This document shows positions 7,794 through 16,799 of a DNA stretch of 64,000 nt, one piece after another. Under the pieces are notes generated by a model that worked only from the letters and a program-made list of their open reading frames with translations, made no database searches and was not told the origin of the DNA. The DNA is from Nonomuraea aurantiaca. Its GTDB lineage: Bacteria > Actinomycetota > Actinomycetes > Streptosporangiales > Streptosporangiaceae. The DNA lies in the NCBI RefSeq assembly GCF_020215705.1, contig NZ_JAIWNB010000005.1:248001-312000 (forward strand). Direction: 5' to 3'. Position 1 is the first letter of the stretch; each line of letters starts with the position of its first letter. Made by a program: the position numbers and the translations under genes.

Positions 7794-9902
7794 CTACTGG
7801 ACCCCCGCCTCCCGCATGTCGCGCAGCTCCCGCTTGAGCTCCTTGATCTCGTCGCGCAGCCGAGCGGCCACCTCGAACTGCAGGTCGGCCGCCGACTGGT
7901 GCATCTGCTCGGTCAGCGACTCGATCAACGACTCCATCTGTGCCCGGGGCATCTCCCCCGCGATGGTCTTGGCGTGCTGCCCGGCCTGGCGGGCGGCGAA
8001 GCCGGGCACGGGCGCCTTGCCGCGCGACTGCTGGCGACCGCCGCCGAGGAGGCGGTCGGTGTCGGCGTCCTCGCGCTGCAACGAGTCGAGGATGTCGGCA
8101 ATCTTCTTGCGGAGCGGCTGCGGGTCGATGCCGTTGGCCTGGTTGTAGGCGATCTGCTTGGCCCGCCGCCGGTTGGTCTCGTCGATGGCCCGCTCCATCG
8201 ACGGGGTGACCTTGTCGGCGTACATGTGGACCTGGCCAGAGACATTACGGGCGGCCCGGCCGATGGTCTGGATCAGGGAGGTCTCCGAGCGGAGGAAGCC
8301 TTCCTTGTCGGCGTCGAGGATGGCCACCAGCGACACCTCGGGCAGGTCGAGGCCCTCGCGCAGGAGGTTGATGCCGACCAGCACGTCGTATTCGCCGGAG
8401 CGCAGCTCGCGCAGCAGCTCGATGCGGCGCAGCGTGTCGACCTCGCTGTGCAGGTAGCGGACCCGGATGCCCAGCTCGAGCAGGTAGTCGGTGAGGTCTT
8501 CCGACATCTTCTTGGTCAATGTGGTGACCAGGACCCGCTCGTCGCGGTCGGCGCGCTCGCGGATCTCGTGGACCAGGTCGTCGATCTGCCCCTTGGTGGG
8601 CTTGACGATCACCTCAGGGTCGACCAGCCCGGTCGGCCGGATGACCTGCTCGACCACGTCGCCCTTGACCCGGCCCAGCTCGTAGGAGCCGGGCGTGGCC
8701 GACAGGTAGACGGTCTGGCCGATGCGCTCCAGGAACTCCTCCCACTTCAGCGGCCGGTTGTCGAGCGCCGACGGCAGGCGGAAGCCGTGGTCGACCAGGG
8801 TGCGCTTGCGGGAGGCGTCGCCCTCGTACATGGCGCCGATCTGCGGCACCGTCTGGTGGGACTCGTCGAGGACCAGCAGGAAGTCTTCGGGGAAGTAGTC
8901 GAGCAGCGTGTTGGGGGCGCTGCCCGGCTCGCGGCCGTCCATGTGGCGCGAGTAGTTTTCGATGCCGGAGCAGGTGCCGATCTGGCGCATCATCTCGATG
9001 TCGTAGGTGGTGCGCATGCGCAGCCGCTGCGCCTCCAGCAGCTTGCCCTGCCGCTCCAGCTCCGACAGCCGCTCGGCCAGCTCCGCCTCGATGCCGTTGA
9101 CCGCCATCGCCATCCGCGCCTCGCCGGCGACGTAGTGGGAGGCGGGGAAGATGTAGAGCTCTTCGTCCTCGGTGATGACCTCGCCGGTCAGCGGGTGCAT
9201 GGTGGACAGCTTCTCGATCTCGTCGCCGAACATCTCGATGCGTACGGCCAGCTCTTCGTACTTCGGGATGATCTCGATCGTGTCGCCGCGCACCCGGAAG
9301 GTGCCCCGCGTGAAGGCGAGGTCGTTGCGGGTGTACTGCATGTCGACCAGGCGGCGCAGCAGCTGGTCGCGGTCGACGTCCATGCCGACGCGGAGCCTGG
9401 CCATGCGGTCGACGTATTCCTGCGGCGTGCCCAGGCCGTAGATGCAGGACACCGAGGCCACCACGATCGTGTCGCGGCGGGTCAGCAGCGAATTGGTCGC
9501 CGAGTGACGCAACCGCTCGACCTCGTCGTTGATCGAGGAGTCCTTCTCGATGTACGTGTCGCTCTGCGGGACGTACGCCTCAGGTTGGTAGTAGTCGTAA
9601 TAAGAGACGAAATATTCAACCGCGTTGTTGGGCAGCATCTCCCGCAGCTCGTTGGCGAACTGCGCGGCGAGCGTCTTGTTGGGCTGCATGACCAGCGCGG
9701 GCCGCTGCAGCCGCTCGATCAGCCAGGCGATCGAGGCCGTCTTGCCGGTGCCCGTGGCGCCCAGCAGGACGTTGTCCTTCTCCCCGGCCTTGACGCGGCG
9801 CTCCAGCTCGGCGATGGCCGTCGGCTGGTCGCCGGAGGGAGTCATCTCGGTGACGACCTCGAAGGGCGCCACCTTCCGCTGCAAATCAGTGACCGGTCGC
9901 AT
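7794..9902 (-). CDS. uvrB: excinuclease ABC subunit UvrB
   Basis: UvrB (702 residues) is the damage-verification helicase of nucleotide excision repair. It receives the lesion from UvrA and then recruits UvrC. Visible are the Walker A motif GATGTGKT (residues 48-55), the beta-hairpin region with [20 protein letters not shown], the DESHQT motif, motif [11 protein letters not shown], and a C-terminal UVR domain ([20 protein letters not shown]). The frame stays open far upstream, but alignable sequence begins at [14 protein letters not shown], so ATG 9902 is the start. There is no ribosome-binding site. Instead a -10 box ends six bases before the ATG, indicating a leaderless mRNA under a DNA-damage promoter. 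Confidence 0.97.
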   Translation of the reverse strand: MRPVTDLQRKVAPFEVVTEMTPSGDQPTAIAELERRVKAGEKDNVLLGATGTGKTASIAWLIERLQRPALVMQPNKTLAAQFANELREMLPNNAVEYFVSYYDYYQPEAYVPQSDTYIEKDSSINDEVERLRHSATNSLLTRRDTIVVASVSCIYGLGTPQEYVDRMARLRVGMDVDRDQLLRRLVDMQYTRNDLAFTRGTFRVRGDTIEIIPKYEELAVRIEMFGDEIEKLSTMHPLTGEVITEDEELYIFPASHYVAGEARMAMAVNGIEAELAERLSELERQGKLLEAQRLRMRTTYDIEMMRQIGTCSGIENYSRHMDGREPGSAPNTLLDYFPEDFLLVLDESHQTVPQIGAMYEGDASRKRTLVDHGFRLPSALDNRPLKWEEFLERIGQTVYLSATPGSYELGRVKGDVVEQVIRPTGLVDPEVIVKPTKGQIDDLVHEIRERADRDERVLVTTLTKKMSEDLTDYLLELGIRVRYLHSEVDTLRRIELLRELRSGEYDVLVGINLLREGLDLPEVSLVAILDADKEGFLRSETSLIQTIGRAARNVSGQVHMYADKVTPSMERAIDETNRRRAKQIAYNQANGIDPQPLRKKIADILDSLQREDADTDRLLGGGRQQSRGKAPVPGFAARQAGQHAKTIAGEMPRAQMESLIESLTEQMHQSAADLQFEVAARLRDEIKELKRELRDMREAGVQ

Positions 9903-9908
9903 GCTGCC

Positions 9909-9931
9909 ACTGTAGGCGGCGCCACTGACAG
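9909..9931 (-). promoter_or_regulatory. RecA-NDp type DNA-damage promoter of uvrB
   Basis: Read on the minus strand, CTGTCAGTGGC is followed by six bases and TACAGT. This fits the known mycobacterial/actinobacterial RecA-NDp consensus (TTGTCAGTGGC-N6-TAGNNT), which is LexA-independent and activated by PafBC. The -10 box lies six bases before the uvrB ATG, so transcription would begin at or next to the start codon. No SOS (LexA) box is seen. Confidence 0.7.
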
Positions 9932-9961
9932 AAACCGTCACCTGGTCAGGGGAGCCACCCT

Positions 9962-10195
9962 TCAGGCGGACCGTTCGCCGATCCGCGGAAACGGGGTGGT
10001 GGAGAAGACGACCTCGACCGGCACCTCGAAGTGTTCGGCGATCCGCAGTGCCAGGTAGAGGCTGGGGCTGTATTCGCCGCGTTCCAGGTAACCGATCGTC
10101 TGGTAGTGCACGCCCAGAGCGTCGGCGAGCTGCCTGCGGGTGACACCGCGTTCGGCGCGCAGCAACGCGATGCGGTTGTAGACGATCTCGCTCAT
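9962..10195 (-). CDS. small XRE-family helix-turn-helix regulator
   Basis: This 77-residue DNA-binding protein consists almost entirely of one HTH_3 domain: [33 protein letters not shown], with a short tail. It resembles the small Cro/CI-like regulators often encoded next to ABC exporters. It is the third gene of the operon ATPase - permease - regulator, 14 bases after the permease stop. It may regulate that operon, but this is inference from position. Confidence 0.85.
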   Translation of the reverse strand: MSEIVYNRIALLRAERGVTRRQLADALGVHYQTIGYLERGEYSPSLYLALRIAEHFEVPVEVVFSTTPFPRIGERSA

Positions 10196-10209
10196 CGCCG
10201 CCTATCTTC

Positions 10210-11061
10210 TCAGCCGATACGTTGCAGTGCTCGGTCACGGCGCATCTGCATGAGTGAGCCGGACTCGCGCCGGGCCATCCGGCGCAGGATCGGGGGCGCC
10301 AGGAGCAGGCCGGCCACGGACCAGGCGCCCAGCACGCCGATCGTCTCCAGGGTGTGCCAGGAGCCGCCGATCTCCGCCGCGGCGCCGGCGGGCGACAGGG
10401 CCGAGCGCATCCCCAGCCCCAGCCAGTACAGCGGGAACACATGGGCCAGCGCCTGCAGCCAGCCGGCCAGCGCCGACAACGGATAGAAGATGCCCGAGAC
10501 GGCGGCGAGCCCGCCGGTGAGCAGCATCGACAGTCCGGCCGCCGTCTGCGGGTTGGTCACCAGCGACCCGATGACCGCGCCCAGCGGCAACGTGGCTGTC
10601 AGGCCGAGCAGCAGCACCCAGACCATGGTCAGCCAGCCGGACGGCGGGGTGTGCGCCAGCGAAGGGATCAGGACCAGCCCGCCCACGAGCACGACCAGCA
10701 CCCTGGTCAGGGTGGTGAGCGACACCAGCACGATGCGGCCGACCAGGTAGCCGACCATCCCTTGCGGCAGGGCCTTGGCCCTGAGCAGGGTACCGTCCTC
10801 CCGTTCGACGGCCAGGCCGCCCACCGCGCTGAGCAGGCCGTTGAAGGCGGCCAGCATGCCGAGGACGCCGGGCAGCGTGACCGCGGCCAGCGAGATGGAC
10901 GTGCCGGGCAGCGTCGCGTCCCGCTGGAAGTACATCACGACGATCATGGCGGCCGAGGTGACCACGGTGAAGCCGATCTCCTGCCGGCTGACCAGGGTGT
11001 GCCTGGTCTCGATCCAGCCGCGGGCCAGCCCGAGCCGGACGGCGTGCAGCGTGGGGTTCAT
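10210..11061 (-). CDS. ABC-2 type transporter permease
   Basis: This 283-residue membrane protein has about six hydrophobic segments and an N-terminal cytoplasmic stretch, as in ABC-2 (DrrB/YadH-like) permeases. The segment [21 protein letters not shown] matches the conserved coupling region of the family. Its start overlaps the stop of the ATPase gene by four bases, so the two products are made together and should form the exporter. The substrate is unknown. The C-terminus ([20 protein letters not shown]) is basic and cytoplasmic. Confidence 0.88.
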   Translation of the reverse strand: MNPTLHAVRLGLARGWIETRHTLVSRQEIGFTVVTSAAMIVVMYFQRDATLPGTSISLAAVTLPGVLGMLAAFNGLLSAVGGLAVEREDGTLLRAKALPQGMVGYLVGRIVLVSLTTLTRVLVVLVGGLVLIPSLAHTPPSGWLTMVWVLLLGLTATLPLGAVIGSLVTNPQTAAGLSMLLTGGLAAVSGIFYPLSALAGWLQALAHVFPLYWLGLGMRSALSPAGAAAEIGGSWHTLETIGVLGAWSVAGLLLAPPILRRMARRESGSLMQMRRDRALQRIG

Positions 11062-11981
11062 CGCTCTTCCTTCCTCAGGATCGCCATGTAGGTGTCCTCG
11101 AGCGTCGCCCGGCGTACCTCCAGATCGCCGATCTCATCGCCGTGCTGCGCGAACAGGTCGCGGACGAAGCCGGTGGCGTCATCCGTGGCGTGGACGAAGT
11201 GCTCGCCACGGACGCTCCAGCGCACCTGCGCGTCGCGGGAGACCTCGCGCGCCAGGCGGTCGGCGCTGCCGTCGGCGACGATCCTGCCGCCCGACAGGAT
11301 GAGGATCCGGTCGGCGAGTTTCTCGGCCTCGTCCAGGTCGTGCGTGGTGAGCAGGATGGTGGTGTCGTCGAGGTCCGACAGCCGGTGCACCAGGTCGTGG
11401 AAGTCGCGGCGGGCCTCCGGGTCGAACCCCGCGGTCGGCTCGTCGAGGAACAGCACGTCAGGGCGCCCGACGATGCCGATGGCCACGTCGAGCCGGCGGC
11501 GCTGCCCGCCGGAGAGCTTGGCGACCCGCCGGCCGGCGTGCTCGGTGAGGCCGACGGCGGCCATCAGCTCGTCGGTGGGCACCGGGCGGCTCCGGCCCTC
11601 GTCCGAGTAGGGCGCGTAGTAGCGGCCGAGGTGGTCCAGCAGCTCGCGGACCCGCCAGGACCCGTGGTCGCGCCACGACTGCAGCACCACGCCGATCCGG
11701 GCGCGCCACCGCTCGTCGCCGCCGGCCGGGTCGGTGCCGAGCACGCGTACCTGGCCGCCGGAGCGTACCCGGAAACCTTCGAGGATCTCGATCGTGGTGG
11801 TCTTGCCCGCGCCGTTCGGGCCGAGCAGCGCGATCACCTCACCCGCGCGCACGGTGAAGTCGACGCCCTGGAGCACCTCCACCGGCCCGTAGCGCATGCG
11901 CAGATCACGGACCTCGATGACGGCGGGCTCCGCCTGGCCGGCTAACGCGGAACTCTCGCCCAGGTCCCTCATGACCTTCAT
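11058..11981 (-). CDS. ABC transporter ATP-binding protein (drug/lipid exporter type)
   Basis: This 307-residue ATPase has Walker A GPNGAGKTT near residue 55, the signature LSGGQ, Walker B VLFLDEPTAGFDP, and the switch His (LTTHDLDEAEKLA). The C-terminal 80 residues form the accessory domain seen in DrrA-type exporter ATPases. It leads the operon with the permease and a small XRE regulator. The ATG at 11981 has a GGGAGGG ribosome-binding site. A strong palindrome sits in its promoter region, so expression is probably repressed by an unlinked or GntR/YtrA-like regulator. Confidence 0.92.
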   Translation of the reverse strand: MKVMRDLGESSALAGQAEPAVIEVRDLRMRYGPVEVLQGVDFTVRAGEVIALLGPNGAGKTTTIEILEGFRVRSGGQVRVLGTDPAGGDERWRARIGVVLQSWRDHGSWRVRELLDHLGRYYAPYSDEGRSRPVPTDELMAAVGLTEHAGRRVAKLSGGQRRRLDVAIGIVGRPDVLFLDEPTAGFDPEARRDFHDLVHRLSDLDDTTILLTTHDLDEAEKLADRILILSGGRIVADGSADRLAREVSRDAQVRWSVRGEHFVHATDDATGFVRDLFAQHGDEIGDLEVRRATLEDTYMAILRKEER

Positions 11982-11993
11982 CAGACCCTCCCA

Positions 11994-12050
11994 GTAGTAG
12001 GTCTACTACATTGATAGCACACCTAATACCGAACGCAAGAGAACTACTAC
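11994..12050 (-). promoter_or_regulatory. promoter/operator of the ABC exporter operon
   Basis: GTAGTAG at 11994-12000, two bases, then CTACTAC at 12003-12009 forms a perfect palindrome between the probable -10 and the ribosome-binding site. A further half-site ACTACTAC lies at 12043-12050. On the minus strand TTGCGT, 16 bases, then TATCAA gives a plausible promoter between the two sites. The layout suggests repression by a dimeric regulator, possibly GntR family. Confidence 0.5.
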
Positions 12051-12122
12051 AACGGCTTGCAAGCGAACCGTAAGTGACACCCGATACGGTCTAATCCGCC
12101 CGTAGCGGAAGAGGAAGGTGCA

Positions 12123-13700
12123 ATGTCACGACCCAGAGAGGCGTTGATCCAGGCAGGTCAGGGCATAGCCCAGGCGGTCGTCCAAGGCGGTGATGTCCGT
12201 CAAGCCGTCGGCCAGGCGGTGGACCAAGCGGGCCAGCTGGCCGGTCAGGTCCAGGTTCAGGGCTTCGCGCTCAACCCGTACGACTTCGCGGCGGCCCGTG
12301 ACGGCGGCGTGTCGGTGGGCACGCTGATCGAGGCCCGGTCCGCGTCGCTGAACGAGGCCGGCGAGATCATCAACCGCAGCTTCGCCGAGAACGGCATGCA
12401 CGTGATCTCTCCGGTGGTGATCCCCAAGGGGACCACCGCGAAGGTGGTCGTGCCGCTGGGCATCCTGGTGGTGCTCGGCCTGATCGGCGCGCTCGGCAAC
12501 GTCATCCCCCGAACCGACGTGTTCTTCGGCCCGCACTACTGGGTGGTCCTGCTCCTGGCGGCCGCCTTCCTGTGGTGGCGGCGCAGCGTGGTGATGGTGC
12601 CCGAGGGCTGCAAGGCGCTGATCACCAAGTTCGGCAAATTGGTGCAGATCGCCGACCCCGGCCGGGTGACGCTGTTCAACCCGTGGAAGCGGGTCAGCTA
12701 CATCGTCAACACCACCCGCGAATACCCGTTCAACGCCCCCATCAGCGAGGCCCCCACGCAGCAGGGCGTCAAGGCGAGCGTCGACCTGTTCCTGCAGTTC
12801 AGGATCGAGAACCCGGCGGAGTTCATCTTCGTGCTCGGCTCGGTCAGCGGCTTCCAGTCCAAGCTGCAGAACGCCATCAGCGAGGTCACCCGCTCCCTCA
12901 TCTACGCCCAGCGGGCCGAGGAGATCTACGACCTGGTGGGCGAGAGCACGCTGGGCATGCTGGACAACCTCAACCAGCAGTTCCTGCCCGCCGTACGCCT
13001 CACCGACGTGAACATCACGCACGCCGAGCCGTCCAGCCAGGAGTACCGGATGGACCTGGCCGCCCCCGAGATGGTGCGCGTCGCCAAGGAGGCCTACACC
13101 TACGAGTACGAGCTGCAGCTGCGCAAGGAGCAGAACGAGGGCGACCTGATCAAGGAGCTGGCCGGGCTGCAGGAGACGCTGAGCGCGATCCAGGCGGAGA
13201 TCGCCGGCTACCAGGCGCGCATGGACACGGCGCTGGAGCGGGCCTCCCACCAGGCCAAGGCGCAGGCCAGGCAGCGCCTGGTCGAGGCGGAGTCCTCCGC
13301 CAACGCCAACTCGGCACTGCTGGAGGCGCAGGCGCTCGACATCAGGGCGCTCAGCGCGGCCGAGGCGCCGGAGATCCTCGACTACCGCTTCCAGCAGGAC
13401 CTGCTGGACAAGCTGGAGTCGGTCGCGACCCGGCTGCCGCAGGTGGTGCAGGTGGGCGAGCACACCGACATCGACTTCCTGGCGCTGGCCCAGCAACTGG
13501 TCGGCGGCAAGGGGGCGGCGCTGTTCTCGGCCGAGGACATGGCCGCCATCCGGGGCCGGCTGGCCGAGATCGGCAAGCGCGTGGAGGGCAGGGAGGCGGA
13601 GATCACCGCACTGCTCAGGAAGGTCGCCGAAGAGGTGAGCGAGGCGCCCGAGCCCGCACTCGCCGGCGCGCTGCCGACCATCGAGGGTGAGGTCCGATGA
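12123..13700 (+). CDS. SPFH/band 7 domain membrane protein (first of two)
   Basis: This 525-residue protein starts with a Gln/Ala-rich helical segment. Two close membrane segments follow (about residues 106-125 and 139-157). Next comes an SPFH domain that begins VVMVPEGCKALITKFGK and includes the typical FLQFRIENPAEFIF stretch, then a long Ala/Glu-rich coiled coil (about residues 325-420). It should form flotillin-like oligomers at the membrane. The next gene, also SPFH, overlaps it by four bases. RBS GAGGAAGG precedes the ATG. The function is unknown. Flotillin-like pairs organise membrane domains or chaperone other complexes. Confidence 0.85.
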   Translation: MSRPREALIQAGQGIAQAVVQGGDVRQAVGQAVDQAGQLAGQVQVQGFALNPYDFAAARDGGVSVGTLIEARSASLNEAGEIINRSFAENGMHVISPVVIPKGTTAKVVVPLGILVVLGLIGALGNVIPRTDVFFGPHYWVVLLLAAAFLWWRRSVVMVPEGCKALITKFGKLVQIADPGRVTLFNPWKRVSYIVNTTREYPFNAPISEAPTQQGVKASVDLFLQFRIENPAEFIFVLGSVSGFQSKLQNAISEVTRSLIYAQRAEEIYDLVGESTLGMLDNLNQQFLPAVRLTDVNITHAEPSSQEYRMDLAAPEMVRVAKEAYTYEYELQLRKEQNEGDLIKELAGLQETLSAIQAEIAGYQARMDTALERASHQAKAQARQRLVEAESSANANSALLEAQALDIRALSAAEAPEILDYRFQQDLLDKLESVATRLPQVVQVGEHTDIDFLALAQQLVGGKGAALFSAEDMAAIRGRLAEIGKRVEGREAEITALLRKVAEEVSEAPEPALAGALPTIEGEVR

Positions 13701-14926
13701 GCCGCGAGTTCTCGAAGATCAAGGAGTCGCTGGCCTCCTGGTCCGACATCCGCCAGCTGCTGCGCGGCGGCGAGCAGGGCCAGCTCGTGCCCGTCGTGAT
13801 CCCCAAGGACAGGCGCGGTTTCGCCTGGATGGCCCTGGTCTTCATCGCCGTCTACTTCGCCGGGATGGCGGCGCTGGGCAACCTCGTCGTGCCGGCCTCG
13901 CTGGGGGCGGTGTTCTTCCTCGCTGTCGCGCTGGTGTGGATGTGGCGGCGGGCGATCATCGAGATCGAGGAGGGCACCACCGGCGTACGCAGCCGCTGGG
14001 GCGCCATCACCGGCACGCTCCCGCCGGGCCGCCACTACCTGTGGCTGCCGTGGGACCGGGTGGACGCGGTCGTCGACACCTCCACCGAGATCCCGTACTC
14101 GGCGCCGATCGTGGCCTGCCCGACGGCCGAGAACGTACCGCTGAAGTCGATCGAGTTCTTCCTCAAGTTCCGCATCGTGGACCCGGTCGCGTTCGTCCGC
14201 ACGATCGGCGCGGGCAACTTCGACCTGGTGCTGTCGAGCGCCGTACAGGACGCGATCAGGCAGCGCAGCCGCAAGGTCAACACCGAGCGCGCGTACGACC
14301 TGCGCGGCTCCGACGTCGGCGACATGCAGGAGGCGCTCAACCGCCAGCTCGGCCGCTACGGCGTGCGCATCACCGGCGCCAACATCCCCGACGTGCAGCT
14401 GCCCGACCAGTACCAGCAGCACCTGGCCACCCGCGAGAAGGTGGCCAAGGAGCTGTCGGCCTACGAGCGCGAGTGGGAGCTGACCCGCAAGCGCCGCATC
14501 GACACCCTGCTCATGGAGATCGAGCGCTCCAAGAAGACCCGTGACGCCCGCGTGGTCGAGGTCAAGGCCGCGCACAACACCGCGCGCAAGGACGTGGCGC
14601 GCATGCTGGAAGAGCAGGAGACGGAGGCGCAGCGGGTGCGCTGGGAGATCGAGGCCCGCGGCCGCGCCGAGCTGACCTCCGCCGAGAACGAGGCCAAGGC
14701 CCTGCGCAGGCTGGCCGCCTCCTATCGCGACAACCGGGCCGTGCTGCAGTACGAGCTGGCCCGCCGGCGCCTGGACGTGGGCGCCAAACTGGCGGAGAAC
14801 GCCCCGCAACCCCTGGTGGTCCGCACCCAGCAGGGCTCCGGCGACTCCGCACTGTCGACCTTGCTCCTGGCCCAGTTGCTCCCCCGCTTCTCGGGCCATC
14901 ACAACGGAGAGACCCCCGGGTCATAG
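13697..14926 (+). CDS. SPFH/band 7 domain membrane protein (second of two)
   Basis: This 409-residue protein has the same plan as its upstream neighbour but with a shorter N-terminus. It has paired hydrophobic segments (about residues 42-85), an SPFH domain (IIEIEEGTTGVRSRWG, then FFLKFRIVDPVAFV), and a charged coiled coil rich in Arg and Glu. The ATG overlaps the upstream stop (ATGA). The two proteins are clearly homologous yet divergent, so a hetero-oligomer, as in HflK/HflC, is likely. Confidence 0.85.
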   Translation: MSREFSKIKESLASWSDIRQLLRGGEQGQLVPVVIPKDRRGFAWMALVFIAVYFAGMAALGNLVVPASLGAVFFLAVALVWMWRRAIIEIEEGTTGVRSRWGAITGTLPPGRHYLWLPWDRVDAVVDTSTEIPYSAPIVACPTAENVPLKSIEFFLKFRIVDPVAFVRTIGAGNFDLVLSSAVQDAIRQRSRKVNTERAYDLRGSDVGDMQEALNRQLGRYGVRITGANIPDVQLPDQYQQHLATREKVAKELSAYEREWELTRKRRIDTLLMEIERSKKTRDARVVEVKAAHNTARKDVARMLEEQETEAQRVRWEIEARGRAELTSAENEAKALRRLAASYRDNRAVLQYELARRRLDVGAKLAENAPQPLVVRTQQGSGDSALSTLLLAQLLPRFSGHHNGETPGS

Positions 14927-14935
14927 GAGAACCCC

Positions 14936-15706
14936 ATGGTGTTCCGCAAACTGATGGCCGCGTTCGGCGCGGGCGTCGAAGTAGACACGGTCCTGACCAA
15001 CAGCGGTGTACGGCCCGGTGAGACGTTACGCGGAGTGGTGCACTTCCGCGGCGGCGGCGCCGACTACAAGGTCGAGGGCATCTATCTCGACCTGACCGCG
15101 GTGGTCGAGGTGGAGCGTGGCGACGAGGAGTACAAGACCACCTACGGCTTCCTGCGCCAGCAGGTCGCCGGGACCTTCCAGCTCAGCGCCGGCGCGCAGC
15201 ACAGCCAGCCGTTCGAGATCGTCATCCCCTGGGAGACGCCGATCAGCGCCATCGGCGGTCATCCGCTGCACGGCATGCGGCTGGGCGTGCAGACGGAGCT
15301 GGCGCTGGCCGGCGCGATGGACAAGGGCGACCTCGACCCGCTGTTCGTCAACCCGCTGCCCGCGCAGGAGCACGTCATCGCCGCGCTCGACCGCCTGGGG
15401 TTCGGCTTCAAGAAGGCCGACCTCGAACGCGGCACGCTGCGCGGCTCGACGATGCCGTTCTTCCAGGAGATCGAGTACTACGCGGGCGGGGAGTGGCGGC
15501 GGCACTTCAACGAGCTGGAGCTGACGTTCATCGCCGGGCCGCGGCAGATGGACGTCATCCTGGAAGCCGACAAGCGCGGCGGCTTCCTGACCTCCAGCCA
15601 CGACGCCTACAACCGGTTCACGGTCCGCTACGACGACCCGAGCGGGGCCGACCAGGCGCTCCGGCACGGGCTGGAGCAGATGGCGCGGCGCCGCGGCTGG
15701 CTCTGA
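14936..15706 (+). CDS. Spo0M-like (arrestin-fold) protein
   Basis: This 256-residue protein has the SpoOM domain: MVFRKLMAAFGAGVEVDTVL, then VRPGETLRGVVHFRGG, then IYLDLTAVVEVE. Spo0M is a cytoplasmic two-layer beta (arrestin-like) protein that affects sporulation and cell-cycle timing in Bacillus and is common in actinomycetes. It is the third gene of the SPFH operon (nine-base gap), so it probably works at the membrane domains those proteins form. A strong hairpin follows the gene. The acidic/Gly-rich C-terminal half continues the second sandwich. Confidence 0.88.
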   Translation: MVFRKLMAAFGAGVEVDTVLTNSGVRPGETLRGVVHFRGGGADYKVEGIYLDLTAVVEVERGDEEYKTTYGFLRQQVAGTFQLSAGAQHSQPFEIVIPWETPISAIGGHPLHGMRLGVQTELALAGAMDKGDLDPLFVNPLPAQEHVIAALDRLGFGFKKADLERGTLRGSTMPFFQEIEYYAGGEWRRHFNELELTFIAGPRQMDVILEADKRGGFLTSSHDAYNRFTVRYDDPSGADQALRHGLEQMARRRGWL

Positions 15707-15714
15707 GCCCCAAG

Positions 15715-15744
15715 GGCGGCGTGGAGCGACGGCTCCACGCCGCC
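15715..15744. terminator. bidirectional terminator
   Basis: A 13-base perfect stem (GGCGGCGTGGAGC with its complement) and a 4-base loop lie between the convergent Spo0M and PIG-L genes. No long T run follows, as is common in GC-rich actinobacteria. Confidence 0.75.
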
Positions 15745-15750
15745 AGGGCG

Positions 15751-16647
15751 TCAGTGGCGATGGCCCGTGACCTTGTACATCCGGTCGTACCAGGCCCGGT
15801 AGTGCCAGCCGGACCTGGCCCGGTAGTCGTGACGCCGGTAGACGCCGAAGATCTCCCGCTTGAGCTCCCGCATCCGAGGCGGCACGTTGGGCGCCCAGGT
15901 CGTCATCGGGTAGCCGCGGTAGGCCACCAGGCGCACCCGCCGATCCGCGGCAGCGGCGGCGGCGAAACGGGCCGAGGCCACGTGGTCGGGGTGGTCGCAC
16001 AGGCGGCAATGCGGCGGCGGGTCGGGGTCCAGCGTGCGGATCACGTTCGGCTGGTATCTGGCGTAGACGGCACGCAGCATCGCCACCACGTCCTCCCGGC
16101 TCACGCACCGCCGATCGGCCGCGTCGAAGACGTGCACGCAGCCACGGCCGGCCCACAGCCGGGTCAGCGCGTCACGGCCGCCGTCGGCGCGCGGGTCGCC
16201 GCCGTCCGGCAGCCCGGCGTAGATGAGGACGACCTTTGGCCGCTCGACCAGAGAGTCCACCTTGACGGGCAGTCCCCCGGCGGTGATCACCGTGCTGCGC
16301 CAGTCGTCGCGCACCCCCGCCAGATGGGCGTACGCGGCACGCAGGCCCGCGACACGGTCCCGTGCGTACACGTGTGGGTCATGATGGTCGTCCAGCCCCG
16401 CGGTGCCCTCGCCCGCGGTGAGGTAGACGGTGACGCTGGGCCGCTCGCCCAGCACCCCGCCGTAGAGGTCGGGGCTCATGAACAGCAGATCGTCGTCCGG
16501 ATGGGCGACGACCTGCACGAACCGCTCCCCCAGGACCAGTTCGTCGGACACCGTGGCGGCGATGGCCGGCGGCACGGGACACACCGTGTAGACGACCAGC
16601 GCCATCGCCAAAGAGCCCGAACGCAAGCTCGGTATTAACCCCTTCAT
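15751..16647 (-). CDS. secreted PIG-L family deacetylase
   Basis: This roughly 298-residue protein has an N-terminal export signal (LAMALVVYTVCPVPPAIAA) and then the PIG-L zinc motif AHPDDDLLFM. A later HPDHVASAR supplies the third zinc ligand. PIG-L enzymes remove acetyl groups from N-acetylglucosaminyl compounds. Because it is exported, it is not the mycothiol enzyme MshB and more probably acts on surface or external glycans. ATG 16647 is preferred, and a GTG two codons upstream is possible. Four late Cys/His pairs (CRLCDHPDH) may bind an extra metal. Confidence 0.85.
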   Translation of the reverse strand: MKGLIPSLRSGSLAMALVVYTVCPVPPAIAATVSDELVLGERFVQVVAHPDDDLLFMSPDLYGGVLGERPSVTVYLTAGEGTAGLDDHHDPHVYARDRVAGLRAAYAHLAGVRDDWRSTVITAGGLPVKVDSLVERPKVVLIYAGLPDGGDPRADGGRDALTRLWAGRGCVHVFDAADRRCVSREDVVAMLRAVYARYQPNVIRTLDPDPPPHCRLCDHPDHVASARFAAAAAADRRVRLVAYRGYPMTTWAPNVPPRMRELKREIFGVYRRHDYRARSGWHYRAWYDRMYKVTGHRH

Positions 16648-16799
16648 CCCCACCCCCGTCCAGTAAGCGTAAAGATCTCGCGATCTCCACGCCCTACCTT
16701 TAAGGGGGATATGTCAGGTCATACTCAGGGAGGAGGCCTGCTCTTTCCGCGCACTTGGCGCGGTCGTTACCATGATTTCGAGAACTGACTGATCGTCGG

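Noticed and set aside
9903..10442. N-terminal extension of uvrB
   Set aside because: The added residues are not UvrB-like, they overlap the XRE and permease genes, and a promoter sits directly before ATG 9902.
15751..16647. Mycothiol deacetylase MshB
   Set aside because: The protein has an export signal and an added domain edge; MshB is cytoplasmic.
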